NCBI GenBank assembly: GCA_913047775.1
Contig: CAJWUE010000001.1
Location: 18,698-82,697, forward strand
Length of the DNA stretch: 64,000 bases
Reading direction: 5' to 3'
Origin: GCA-002731945 sp913047775
GTDB taxonomy: Bacteria; Pseudomonadota; Alphaproteobacteria; MED-G09
Below, piece after piece: positions 43,333 to 52,124 of this stretch. A program made the translations under genes and the position numbers. Positions within the stretch are counted from its first letter, which is position 1, and each line of letters begins with the position of its first letter. The notes below the pieces were generated by a model. That model did no database searches. It was given only the letters and a program-made list of their open reading frames with translations, and had not been told where the DNA came from.

Positions 43333-45317
43333 TCATCACTCTCCTTTATTGAAACTAGCTCAGTATCGGTTGAGACTTGCTCTCCAACTTGGATATTAAT
43401 TTTCTCAATAATACCATTAAACGGTGCCAATATTTCGTGTTCCATTTTCATGGATTCAACTATTAATATAGGTGTATCTGTTTTTATCTTATCCCCTACA
43501 GCCACCAAAATCTTGAAAACATTCCCATGCATTGGAGGTTTAATTGAGTTTTTTCTCTCTATAATTTTTTGGTCGTCTTTGATATTAATTAAATTTTCAA
43601 ACACACAAGATACTCCCTCATATTGCAAAAAACATTTTTGTTGCGAGGCATAATATAAATCGCATGAAAGCTGTATATTGTTTAGAAAGACCTTATGACT
43701 GTTCTTCTTAGAGCTTACAAAAGAAATAGTAGAACTTTCATTATTTGATATTACGGAAAAACTACCATCCTCTTTTGGGTAAACAAGGTAATTAATTTCT
43801 TTATCGTTGATAAGATATCTGTACTGTGAAGAAAGTTTTCCTGAACTTCTCCAGTTAAGAAGAGAATTATTTGAAAGCAAACTTTTTTCAAATAATCTAT
43901 TCATATCTTTTAAAAAGTTGAAAGATGCCACTAGAGGCGCCATTCTTTTTTTGACATCTTTCGAGGGATCAGAATATTGAAAATCTTCTGACAAAAATTT
44001 TGTTGTCGCCTTAGCTGAGATAAATTTCTCAGATTCTAAAACACTTGATAAGAATTGTTTGTTATTATCAGTACCAAAAAATATTGTCTTATTAATAGCA
44101 TTAATTAAACGTTTTCTCGAAGTTTCTCTGTCCGATCCCCAAGCAATTACTTTGGCTAACATTGGATCATAAAGTCTCGAAATCTCTTGGTTGTTTGATA
44201 AAGAATGATCTACTCGAATCCCCTCTGAAGCATGAGGTTCCCACAAATAAACTTTTCCAGGAGAAGGAAAGAATCCGTTATTTGGATTCTCCGCGTAAAG
44301 TCTAGCCTCAATAGCATGACCATTAAAATTAATTTCGTCTTGAGTTATGCTCAATGGTTTGCCTTGCGCAACATCAATTTGCATTCCTACCAAATCCAAA
44401 CCCGTTACCATTTCGGTGACCGCATGCTCTACCTGAATCCGAGTATTCATCTCTAAAAAATAAAATTTATCTCCATCAACTAAATACTCAATGGTTCCCG
44501 CTCCAACATATTTGATATTTTTTATAATCTCAGATGAAGTTATTCCCATAACTTCTCGTAATCCCCAAGATATGGATGGTCCCGGTGACTCTTCTATAAC
44601 TTTCTGATGACGTCGTTGAATGGAACAATCCCTTTCCCCAATATGAATATAATTACCATGTTTATCTCCGAAGACTTGAACTTCTATATGTAGAGGATTA
44701 TCTATAGCTTTCTCAATAATCAGTTCCTCGGAACCAAAAGATCTTAAAGCCTCAGAACGAGCAGTGGATAAGGCGTTTGTCATATCTTCAACATTATCTA
44801 TTGAGAACATTCCTCTTCCTCCTCCGCCTGCAGTAGGCTTTACCATAACTGGAAAACCAATTTCAATGGCGGCGTTAATGAGGGCTTTATCTGTTTGTTT
44901 TTTGCTTTGATAACCAGGAATACAAGGAACTCCAATTTCTATCATTTTTCTTTTTGCTTCAGCTTTATTCCCCATCAACTTAATAATATCCGCCGATGGG
45001 CCTATAAAAGTAATTCCAGAAGATTCACATTCTCTAGCAAAATTATCATTTTCTGATAAAAATCCGTAACCTGGGTGAATAGCATCAGCGCCCACGGACT
45101 TTGCGACATCTAAAATCTTTTCAATATTTAGATAGGATTTAGAAACCTGAGAAGGGCCAATACATATAGATTCATCTGCGAGTTTGACGTGATTTGATGT
45201 TTCATCACCCTCAGCAAAAACCGCCACTGATTTAAGTCCTTGTTTTTTTATAGAATTAATGATGCGTACAGCTATTTCTGAACGATTGGCAATTAAAATT
45301 TTACTAAATTTAGACAT
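43329..45317 (-). CDS. Biotin-containing alpha subunit of acyl-CoA carboxylase (MCC/GCC type)
   Basis: Carboxylates its own biotin with ATP and bicarbonate, then passes the carboxyl group to the beta subunit. The 662 residues comprise the biotin carboxylase (ILIANRSEIAVRII at the start, KPTAGGGGRGM ATP-grasp loop, EMNTRIQVEHAVTEM), a middle BT-type domain and a C-terminal biotinyl domain with ESMKMEH, biotin on K624. The serine in ESMKM replaces the more usual alanine. Neighbours suggest 3-methylcrotonyl-CoA or geranyl-CoA as the acceptor; domain content fits both. Confidence 0.93.
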   Translation of the reverse strand: MSKFSKILIANRSEIAVRIINSIKKQGLKSVAVFAEGDETSNHVKLADESICIGPSQVSKSYLNIEKILDVAKSVGADAIHPGYGFLSENDNFARECESSGITFIGPSADIIKLMGNKAEAKRKMIEIGVPCIPGYQSKKQTDKALINAAIEIGFPVMVKPTAGGGGRGMFSIDNVEDMTNALSTARSEALRSFGSEELIIEKAIDNPLHIEVQVFGDKHGNYIHIGERDCSIQRRHQKVIEESPGPSISWGLREVMGITSSEIIKNIKYVGAGTIEYLVDGDKFYFLEMNTRIQVEHAVTEMVTGLDLVGMQIDVAQGKPLSITQDEINFNGHAIEARLYAENPNNGFFPSPGKVYLWEPHASEGIRVDHSLSNNQEISRLYDPMLAKVIAWGSDRETSRKRLINAINKTIFFGTDNNKQFLSSVLESEKFISAKATTKFLSEDFQYSDPSKDVKKRMAPLVASFNFLKDMNRLFEKSLLSNNSLLNWRSSGKLSSQYRYLINDKEINYLVYPKEDGSFSVISNNESSTISFVSSKKNSHKVFLNNIQLSCDLYYASQQKCFLQYEGVSCVFENLINIKDDQKIIERKNSIKPPMHGNVFKILVAVGDKIKTDTPILIVESMKMEHEILAPFNGIIEKINIQVGEQVSTDTELVSIKESDE

Positions 45318-45328
45318 TTAGTTTAGAA

Positions 45329-46141
45329 TTATCCTTGATCTGCCCAGTATGGTTTTCTTTTCTCAATAAATGAAGCGATACCCTCTTGTCCTTCCTCTCC
45401 TAACATGCAATCAGCAAATTTATCTCCAGCAAAGCTCATTAATTCTTCACGTTTCAGAAGTTGAGTAGCAAATAATATTTCCTTTGTTGCAGCATTTGCA
45501 CCCGGAGCGCAACGTCTTATTTTTTTTCGTATTTCTAAAGCTTTTTCTTCAAGATCTTCTGATTTATCTACCAATATATGCACCAATCCCATTCGATATG
45601 CCTCTTCACCAAGAAAACGTGAACCACTCAACATTAGCTGTCGCGCCTTGGATAAACCAATTCTTTGAACAACATAAGAAGCAATTTGTGCCGGTGGAAT
45701 GCCAATACTTGTTTCAGTTAGGGAAAATTGAGCATCCGAAGTCGAAACAGTAATATCCCCTATACATGCAAAACCCATACCTCCAGCAATAGCGGCTCCT
45801 TCGATTAAAACTATTGTTGTTTGAGAGATATTATTGAAATTATAGAGTATATGAGCCATCTTTTGATTTTGGTCAGATACTTCTCTTGTATTCATTTTAC
45901 CAGATTGGTAATTTGATCGGAAGCCTTTTATATCTGCACCTGCACAGAAAATATCCCCCTTACCCCTTAGAATAATGGTCCGAATAGATGGATCATTATT
46001 GATAGCGTTAACTGTAGCTGCTAAATCTTCTATTACATCCATTGAAAGAGCGTTTCTGTTTTCAGGCGAATTAAACCAGATACGCAAACACTCTCCATCT
46101 TCTTCTAATATAATACTTTTCGTTTTAGGTAACTTACTCAT
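45329..46141 (-). CDS. Enoyl-CoA hydratase (methylglutaconyl/isohexenylglutaconyl-CoA type)
   Basis: Crotonase-fold enzyme of 270 residues. The oxyanion-hole segments are GDIFCAGADIKGF and EGAAIAGGMGFACIGDI, and the region TETSIGIPPAQIASYVVQRIG recalls methylglutaconyl-CoA hydratases (LiuC/AtuE). The start is set at ATG 46141, 13 bases after the carboxyltransferase stop, with AAAGGA upstream. A reading from 46222 would overlap that gene by 68 bases and add 27 non-conserved residues. It sits between the two carboxylase subunit genes, so it probably hydrates their product. Confidence 0.9.
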   Translation of the reverse strand: MSKLPKTKSIILEEDGECLRIWFNSPENRNALSMDVIEDLAATVNAINNDPSIRTIILRGKGDIFCAGADIKGFRSNYQSGKMNTREVSDQNQKMAHILYNFNNISQTTIVLIEGAAIAGGMGFACIGDITVSTSDAQFSLTETSIGIPPAQIASYVVQRIGLSKARQLMLSGSRFLGEEAYRMGLVHILVDKSEDLEEKALEIRKKIRRCAPGANAATKEILFATQLLKREELMSFAGDKFADCMLGEEGQEGIASFIEKRKPYWADQG

Positions 46142-46154
46142 CTTTTTATCCTTT

Positions 46155-47777
46155 CTATAATCTCGCGACTCCAAAACTATTTGGTTGAAGAGATCTATTC
46201 TTACCTTCGAGGCAAGTATCAATCGAAAATGCTAAAACCTTTCGAGTTTCACGAGGATCTATTAAACCATCGTCCATAGATAAACCAGATGTATAAAATG
46301 CATCTGATTGTTTATCAAAATGTTCAATAATATTTTTTGATTGTTGTTCTATAATTTTTTTATCAATTTGTTGATTACGTCTTTCTGCTGCGGCTTCCAT
46401 AACTATGGTCATTGTTTTTGCTGCCTGTTCTCCACCCATAACTCCGATTTGTATGTTAGGCCAACTAAAAAGGAATGCTGGATCATATCCGTAGCCAGAC
46501 ATCCCATAGTTTCCTGCACCAAAACTCGCACCAATCATAAATGTTATTCTAGGAACACGTACATTTGAAACGGCTTGAATCATCTTAGATCCATTTTTAA
46601 TCATTCCACCTTGCTCATGCTCACGTCCTACCATAAACCCAGTTATATTTTGTAAAAAAACCAAAGGTATGTCGGCTTGATCGCACAATTGCATAAACTG
46701 AGAAGCTTTGGTTGCCCCATCATTGTCGATAGCCCCATTGTTGGCTAGAATACCACAAGATTTACCATGAACTTTTGCTTGTATACATAAGGTTTCTTCA
46801 CCATAAAAAGGTTTAAAATCATCAAACTCCGATCCATCAACTATTCTCGCAATCACCTCTCTTACATCGTAGAATTTTCTATAATTAAGTGGGACTATTC
46901 CAGCTATTTCATCTGGATTATAAATAGGTTCAGAAAAGTTAGCACTTTTATGAACTGAAGATCTTTTATTCCAATCTAAACGATCAATAATATCCCTAGC
47001 AATAAGAAGTCCTGACAAATCATCTTCCGCAAGATACTCTACTAAACCCGAAACAGAAGCGTGCATTTTGGCGCCTCCAAGCTCTTCTTCGTCAGTTTCT
47101 TCTCCTGTAGCTGCTTTTAATAAAGCCTGACCTGCTAAAAATGCTCTACCTCTGTCTTTAACAGCAACTACATAATCACTCATTCCAGTCATATATGCAC
47201 CTCCAGCAGTTGAAGCTCCATGCAATATAGCAATAGTTGGTATTCCAGCAGCACTTAATTTTGCAAGGTTACCAAATAGTCGACCAAAATTTAACCAATT
47301 CTCAACATGGTATCTTGATAAATCTGCTCCAGCACTTTCTACAAGATGAATAAAGGGAAGTTTTTGTTGTAATGCAATATCTTGAGCGCGTGCGAGTTTT
47401 GCGCCAGATCCTTCAGTTATAGCCCCTGCCTTAATACCGCTGTCGTCAACAATAATCATACATCTGACACCATTAATGAATCCAATACCTATAATTATGC
47501 TTGCTCCCGGTACACTTTTATCTCTATCCTCAACGTCTAGAAGATAACCACCCATGTTTCCCAATTCCATAAAAGGCATTCCGGCGTCAAGGATATGCAT
47601 TAGACGGTCTCTAGGTGTAAGTTGATTGCGTTCTAGGAATCTGGGTTTTCTTTTTTCAGATAAATCTTCCGCTCTTTTTAAAAGAGAATTCATCTTTTCA
47701 ATTAATTCGAGCATTTCTGAACGATTGGTTAAATAACTCTCAGAACTTACATTAATCTTTGACTCAAATACTGTCAT
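46155..47777 (-). CDS. Carboxyltransferase beta subunit of acyl-CoA carboxylase (GCC/MCC type)
   Basis: Transfers the carboxyl group from biotin to the enoyl-CoA. The 540-residue protein has both carboxyltransferase halves: VESAGADLSRYHVENW and TAGGAYMTGMSDYVV in the first, LQNITGFMVGREHEQGG and GASFGAGNYGMSGYGYDP in the second. LSAAGIPTIAILHGASTAGG and FLAGQALLKAATGEETDEEELGGA look closer to geranyl-CoA carboxylase (AtuC) than to methylcrotonyl-CoA carboxylase, by my recollection of these families. Coupled to the AtuA-like gene by an ATGA overlap. Confidence 0.92.
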   Translation of the reverse strand: MTVFESKINVSSESYLTNRSEMLELIEKMNSLLKRAEDLSEKRKPRFLERNQLTPRDRLMHILDAGMPFMELGNMGGYLLDVEDRDKSVPGASIIIGIGFINGVRCMIIVDDSGIKAGAITEGSGAKLARAQDIALQQKLPFIHLVESAGADLSRYHVENWLNFGRLFGNLAKLSAAGIPTIAILHGASTAGGAYMTGMSDYVVAVKDRGRAFLAGQALLKAATGEETDEEELGGAKMHASVSGLVEYLAEDDLSGLLIARDIIDRLDWNKRSSVHKSANFSEPIYNPDEIAGIVPLNYRKFYDVREVIARIVDGSEFDDFKPFYGEETLCIQAKVHGKSCGILANNGAIDNDGATKASQFMQLCDQADIPLVFLQNITGFMVGREHEQGGMIKNGSKMIQAVSNVRVPRITFMIGASFGAGNYGMSGYGYDPAFLFSWPNIQIGVMGGEQAAKTMTIVMEAAAERRNQQIDKKIIEQQSKNIIEHFDKQSDAFYTSGLSMDDGLIDPRETRKVLAFSIDTCLEGKNRSLQPNSFGVARL

Positions 47778-49573
47778 ATTAAATCCTTCGGAACAGGTAT
47801 TAATGTATCAAGAATTATCTGAGCATAGCCTTTGCCTTGCGGATCATTTCTTAAGCTCGTAATTCCACCACCACCAAGAACATCATGAAGTAAGAAATTA
47901 ATAGAATTACTTCCTGGGAGTAAAAATCTCTCCACATTACCTTCTAGAAAATGAGAAAAACGATCTTTAATTAGGTCTTCTGTTAATATCTTACAAATAT
48001 AAGGATAATACTCCTCTGAACGTGCAATAATACCTATATTAGCCTTGTTTCCCTTATCTCCGCTTCTTCCCCAAGCTAACTGAATTAAAGGAACTAAGGT
48101 CATTTCTTTTTGATCTGCCTTAGGTATTTTAGGTTCTTGTGGTCTTGTAACCTCTTCACTTTTTAGTGATTTTTTGGACTTATGTTTGAAATCTTTTCCT
48201 TTGCCGTCGGTGATAATTTTAAGTTGAACTTCATCCTTCGGAATAGCAAATGAGAAAAGTCTTACAACCGGAGAAGGTTTTGGTCGCGTCCCCGCGAATC
48301 CAGAGAGTCCTGGAGGCGTCGATAAGCCTAAACCTGTAATCTCCCGAAGAAGAATTTTTATACCTACAGCATCCTCATGTTTGGCTGCTATCTTGGCTAC
48401 TACCTCTCTCGATCCATCAATAGATCTATGTTCGCCATATTGACTCTCGTTCCCAATAATTTCTACACTTGTTTCGGTAAAATCAGCAATATTATTCTTT
48501 CGAAGCCCTTGTCTCGCCCGCTCAAAGGCTGCTTTGGAAAACATCTCTGCTTTTTTATCTGCTTCAATTCCGTAATAAGTAAGCATTGCGCCTCCACGGA
48601 AACCTTCTTTATAAGTTAAGCTAACTTTATAATTTTCGGGAGCTTTGTATCCTTTTGCATTCTTAACTAAAACCTGGTCCTTTCCTACACTATCTATCTC
48701 AACGTCAGAAAAATCACAAACTACGTCAGGTAATATATATGCCTGAGGGTCACCTATTTCATAAAGCATTTGCTCAGCTATAGTTCCTTTAGTGATTAGA
48801 CCGCCTGTATCTTCAGGTTTACTGCAAATAAAAGTTCCATCTTCAGATATTTCGGTGATGGGATATCCAATATTAGCCAAGTTGTCTATTGCTTCTTGCC
48901 AATCTGTAAAATTTCCACCTGTCGCTTGGGTTCCGCATTCAAGAATATGACCAGCTAGACTGCCTCCCGCCAATTTATCCAAATCATCGGGTGACCATCC
49001 AAATTCGTAAATACAAGCTCCGAGAGTTACGGCGCTATCAACGCTTCTCCCTGTTATAATGATATCAGCGCCATCATTAAGGGCTGATGCAATAGGAAAA
49101 GCTCCTAGATAGGCGTTCACACTAAGAATATTATCTTTTTCGGGAAATTTTTCCCTAGAATACATCTCTTCATAATTTTGATCGGACAGCTCTTCAATCC
49201 TGGTAATAAGATCATCACCAAGAATTGTAGCTACCTTTAAATTCACACCTGCATCAGAAATCAGGTTCTCAACAATTTCAGCGCATGCCAAAGGGTTAAC
49301 GCCACCAGCATTCGATATAATCTTTATCCCTTTACGATCAATTTCAGATAAATTTGGTGCTATTAAATCTTGAATAAAATCAGTTGCATAACCTAATTTC
49401 TCATTCTTAGCTCGTGCTCTAGCCATTATAGACATTGTAATTTCTGCAAGATAATCAGAGACCAAATAATTAACATTTCCTTTAGAAACTAGCTGAGCAC
49501 TTGCTAAGGATGCATCTCCCCAGAATCCACTTGCTCCGCCTATTCTTATTTTCTTCGACAAACTTATTCCCAA
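47774..49573 (-). CDS. AtuA-like acyclic terpene utilisation protein (DUF1446)
   Basis: AtuA is needed for growth on acyclic terpenes in Pseudomonas, but its reaction is unknown. The 599 residues have an N-terminal DUF1446 domain (IRIGGASGFWGDASLASAQLV at the start, ISNAGGVNPLACAEIVENL, ITGRSVDSAVTLGACIYEFGW) and a separate C-terminal ferredoxin-fold-like domain (about 485-599, starting LVPLIQLAWGRSGDKGNKANIG). The start is TTG at 49573; no in-frame ATG exists before the conserved region. A perfect palindrome lies five bases upstream. It heads the seven-gene operon. Confidence 0.9.
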   Translation of the reverse strand: MGISLSKKIRIGGASGFWGDASLASAQLVSKGNVNYLVSDYLAEITMSIMARARAKNEKLGYATDFIQDLIAPNLSEIDRKGIKIISNAGGVNPLACAEIVENLISDAGVNLKVATILGDDLITRIEELSDQNYEEMYSREKFPEKDNILSVNAYLGAFPIASALNDGADIIITGRSVDSAVTLGACIYEFGWSPDDLDKLAGGSLAGHILECGTQATGGNFTDWQEAIDNLANIGYPITEISEDGTFICSKPEDTGGLITKGTIAEQMLYEIGDPQAYILPDVVCDFSDVEIDSVGKDQVLVKNAKGYKAPENYKVSLTYKEGFRGGAMLTYYGIEADKKAEMFSKAAFERARQGLRKNNIADFTETSVEIIGNESQYGEHRSIDGSREVVAKIAAKHEDAVGIKILLREITGLGLSTPPGLSGFAGTRPKPSPVVRLFSFAIPKDEVQLKIITDGKGKDFKHKSKKSLKSEEVTRPQEPKIPKADQKEMTLVPLIQLAWGRSGDKGNKANIGIIARSEEYYPYICKILTEDLIKDRFSHFLEGNVERFLLPGSNSINFLLHDVLGGGGITSLRNDPQGKGYAQIILDTLIPVPKDLI

Positions 49574-49578
49574 ATCGT

Positions 49579-49593
49579 TAAGATTTAATCTTA
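49579..49593. promoter_or_regulatory. Palindrome just upstream of the AtuA-like gene
   Basis: TAAGATT-T-AATCTTA is a perfect 7-base inverted repeat with one central base, ending five bases before the TTG start. A partial copy (TTAGATTAA) follows about ten bases further upstream. It could be a repressor operator, or a small hairpin that hides the start. No regulator gene is adjacent. Confidence 0.4.
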
Positions 49594-49696
49594 CATTACA
49601 TTAGATTAACGGTATTTCTTGATTTGTCATCTCTATAGTGAATCAACGTTTTCGATTGGTTGGACTTGATCAAAAAGATAGTCTACCTTCACTAAA

Positions 49697-50338
49697 ATGA
49701 AGTTAAAAATTAATTCTCGCTTTATCCTTTGGTCTATCGTTTTAATTTTTTATACGATTTTTTTCTGTTGGTATACAAACCTAAAAGGTCCCTTATCGAC
49801 AGAAGAGATTGATTATTATGTAGAACGTTTAATAGAAAATGGCTCAAGTCCTGAAAACATAAAAAATGCTAAAAAATTTTTGATAGAAGATAAAGGTAAG
49901 GATTTTTACATGCTCAATATGATGGACTTTTCCGACAGCCCGCCTGATCTTCCTGAAACAGGACCTAATGCTTCGGCGTCTGATCTCATGAATCATTATA
50001 TGGAATATATGTTTCCAGAATTGTTATCACGCGCCTGTCACCCTATATTTGCCGGGAAGATGGTTTTTCAAGCCCTAGATTTGACAGGAATTGAGAACGC
50101 TGAATTATGGGATCAAGGGGCTATCATGCGGTACCGTAGTCGTCGGGATATGTTGGAAATCAGCGTTAATCCTATTTTTTCTAATAGGCATGATTATAAA
50201 ATAGGCGCTTTGGATAAGACTATAGCCGCCCCAGTAGAAGCTGACATAATTCTAGTTGATTTTAGATTTTTATTGGCACTAATTCTATTTTCGGTTGCGT
50301 CTCTTATCGATTTGGCACTATTTAGAAAAAGAGTTTAA
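49697..50338 (+). CDS. Membrane-anchored protein with DUF1330-like domain
   Basis: No named function. The 213 residues begin with a hydrophobic segment (about 10-27) and end with another (about 190-206), so most of the chain is probably periplasmic. The middle contains FYMLNMMDFSD and later RYRSRRDMLEISVNP with HDYKIGALDKTIAAPVEA, a pattern like DUF1330/EthD dimeric alpha-beta barrel domains. The fold is an inference from these pieces. It is divergent from the AtuA-like gene and overlaps the convergent HXXEE gene by four bases. Confidence 0.6.
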   Translation: MKLKINSRFILWSIVLIFYTIFFCWYTNLKGPLSTEEIDYYVERLIENGSSPENIKNAKKFLIEDKGKDFYMLNMMDFSDSPPDLPETGPNASASDLMNHYMEYMFPELLSRACHPIFAGKMVFQALDLTGIENAELWDQGAIMRYRSRRDMLEISVNPIFSNRHDYKIGALDKTIAAPVEADIILVDFRFLLALILFSVASLIDLALFRKRV

Positions 50339-50907
50339 TAAATATTAACAAGCCATATCATAACGAAATGCAATATAAAACCGTATGAGCTAAGCGCAAA
50401 AATTAATCTGAATGAAGCTAATCTTTCGGATGCTAACAATATCGATTTTATAAACAATGGTATAAACAAGAACAGCGCTGTTAACATACCTGGACTATAA
50501 TCTGTTTGCAAAGTGGCAACACCCAAATGAAACGCTCCGTTAGCAAGAGCGGCACTATTCACGAATAGGAAAATTAACGCAAACAGTTTGGTTGAAGGTT
50601 TAAACAAGTATAGGATCAGAGCAGGAATATAGGCAAATCCATTAACCAAAACAACCTCGGCAGGCGATATATCCAAACCTGAACGATAAGCCCAATTTAA
50701 AAAATGATATGTATCACCTAAAAGAATCGGTGAGATGATATATTCGTCTACTTGGTGGAAGGTTAAAACAAATAAAGGTAGGGATGTGAAGAAATAAGGG
50801 CTGTTTTTTCTCTTCAACAAGATTGTAACGATAGAAGCAACTATCAATCCGAACAAAAAAATATTTTGCATTGTCAGAACATATACATGTTGGAATAAAG
50901 GGTTCAT
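50335..50907 (-). CDS. HXXEE-type integral membrane protein
   Basis: The 190-residue protein has about five hydrophobic segments and the motif FHQVDEYIISP in place of a canonical HxxEE, with a later NGAFHLG, both expected in the HXXEE family of unknown function. The start is placed at ATG 50907; a TTG directly before it is the alternative. It lies 18 bases upstream of the amidohydrolase at 50925 on the same strand? No: transcription runs from the amidohydrolase side, so this gene is the downstream partner. Confidence 0.7.
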   Translation of the reverse strand: MNPLFQHVYVLTMQNIFLFGLIVASIVTILLKRKNSPYFFTSLPLFVLTFHQVDEYIISPILLGDTYHFLNWAYRSGLDISPAEVVLVNGFAYIPALILYLFKPSTKLFALIFLFVNSAALANGAFHLGVATLQTDYSPGMLTALFLFIPLFIKSILLASERLASFRLIFALSSYGFILHFVMIWLVNIY

Positions 50908-50924
50908 CAATAACTCAAAAAAAT

Positions 50925-52106
50925 TTAAGTTACTCTAGCTTCAGGAAAGATCCTTAAGAAATTTTCGGAATAAAATAAATTCCGTATGTCTTCACTCCGA
51001 TTCCCTAAAGAGGATTCAAATCTTCCAATGGGGTCCTTTCCTCCTTCGGTATGAGGATAATCGCTAGAAAAAAGATAGAGTTCAGGGTGGGATTGGTCAA
51101 TGAAGGTACCAACATCTTCAAAAACATAAGGTGTAAAAGCCATCTGACTTATCAGCTGCTCTGATGGGGTTCTTTTTATTGAACCTAAATTTTTGTCTAC
51201 CTTGCGCCAAGTTTTAACCACCCAATCTAATCTTTTCAGCATTTCCGGAACCCATCCGGCGCCCAACTCAACACTGGCTCCTCTAAGATTCGGAAAACGT
51301 TCAAATACACCGTCCAAAACCATCATAGATAAGAAGGTCTCGGGACCTTGGTGAAGAACAACCATATCCTTTGCACGAACATTTTCTCCACCGCCCATCC
51401 AATCTTTACTGGGGGGTAGTCCGTTGTTATTCCATTTTTTATCTAACTGTAAAGGGGATCCTCCAACATGCAGAACAAATGGTATCCCTTCCTGTTCAAG
51501 TCTCAACCAAAAGGGATCGAGATCAATATGACCAGGAGATCGTTCTCCGCTTGCATAATGGGGAATCCATATCGCTTTTAAACCTGACTTTATTGCAAAA
51601 TCTAATTCCATAAGAGCCAATCTTGGTTCATGTAAAGGGATTATCCCTACCCCCATCAATCTTGAATCTTCATAACAAAAATCAGCCATTGCTCTGTTAT
51701 GAGCCCGTGTCGCACCGTATCGAACTTCCGTAGAAAACTTTGATCCCGCATGAAAAGATGTTACAGCGCTATGAGTAGAAAAAACCAATTGTTTTTTGAA
51801 TCCAAGCATGTCCAAAGCTGTAGTTCTATCTTTACGATCAAAAGCCCCTAATGCCTGTATTTCTTTGGATTTAACGATTAATTCGTCTCCAAAATTAACT
51901 TGTTCAACAACATGATCTTTAGAATGTTTACTGCCATTTGCGACAATCTTCTCAACTTCCTCATCAGTGACAAGAGATGCGTTATAATTAACAGGCGGGA
52001 TAAGGTTCTTAAATTCTTCATCAGCATAATCAATAATAAAATTTGGTAATTCCATTATATGGCTATCAGCATCATAAAACGCCCTATTTGTTGGTGCGTA
52101 AGTCAT
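50925..52106 (-). CDS. Amidohydrolase-2 family metal-dependent hydrolase/decarboxylase
   Basis: TIM-barrel protein of 393 residues in the amidohydrolase 2 (ACMSD-like) group, which includes decarboxylases of aromatic acids. Metal-site candidates are the DADSH motif near the N-terminus (replacing DxHxH), the histidines in WIPHYASGERSPGH and FVLHVGG, and the aspartate in FSSDYPHTEGG. AGGAGG lies six bases before the ATG at 52106. It follows an enoyl-CoA hydratase gene by 18 bases. The substrate is unknown; a ring-cleavage or xenobiotic acid is plausible from the neighbours. Confidence 0.85.
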   Translation of the reverse strand: MTYAPTNRAFYDADSHIMELPNFIIDYADEEFKNLIPPVNYNASLVTDEEVEKIVANGSKHSKDHVVEQVNFGDELIVKSKEIQALGAFDRKDRTTALDMLGFKKQLVFSTHSAVTSFHAGSKFSTEVRYGATRAHNRAMADFCYEDSRLMGVGIIPLHEPRLALMELDFAIKSGLKAIWIPHYASGERSPGHIDLDPFWLRLEQEGIPFVLHVGGSPLQLDKKWNNNGLPPSKDWMGGGENVRAKDMVVLHQGPETFLSMMVLDGVFERFPNLRGASVELGAGWVPEMLKRLDWVVKTWRKVDKNLGSIKRTPSEQLISQMAFTPYVFEDVGTFIDQSHPELYLFSSDYPHTEGGKDPIGRFESSLGNRSEDIRNLFYSENFLRIFPEARVT

Positions 52107-52124
52107 TTATACCTCCTAAAATTA

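Noticed and set aside
46142..46222. 27-residue N-terminal extension of the enoyl-CoA hydratase
   Set aside because: It overlaps the carboxyltransferase gene by 68 bases, while ATG 46141 has AAAGGA at good spacing.
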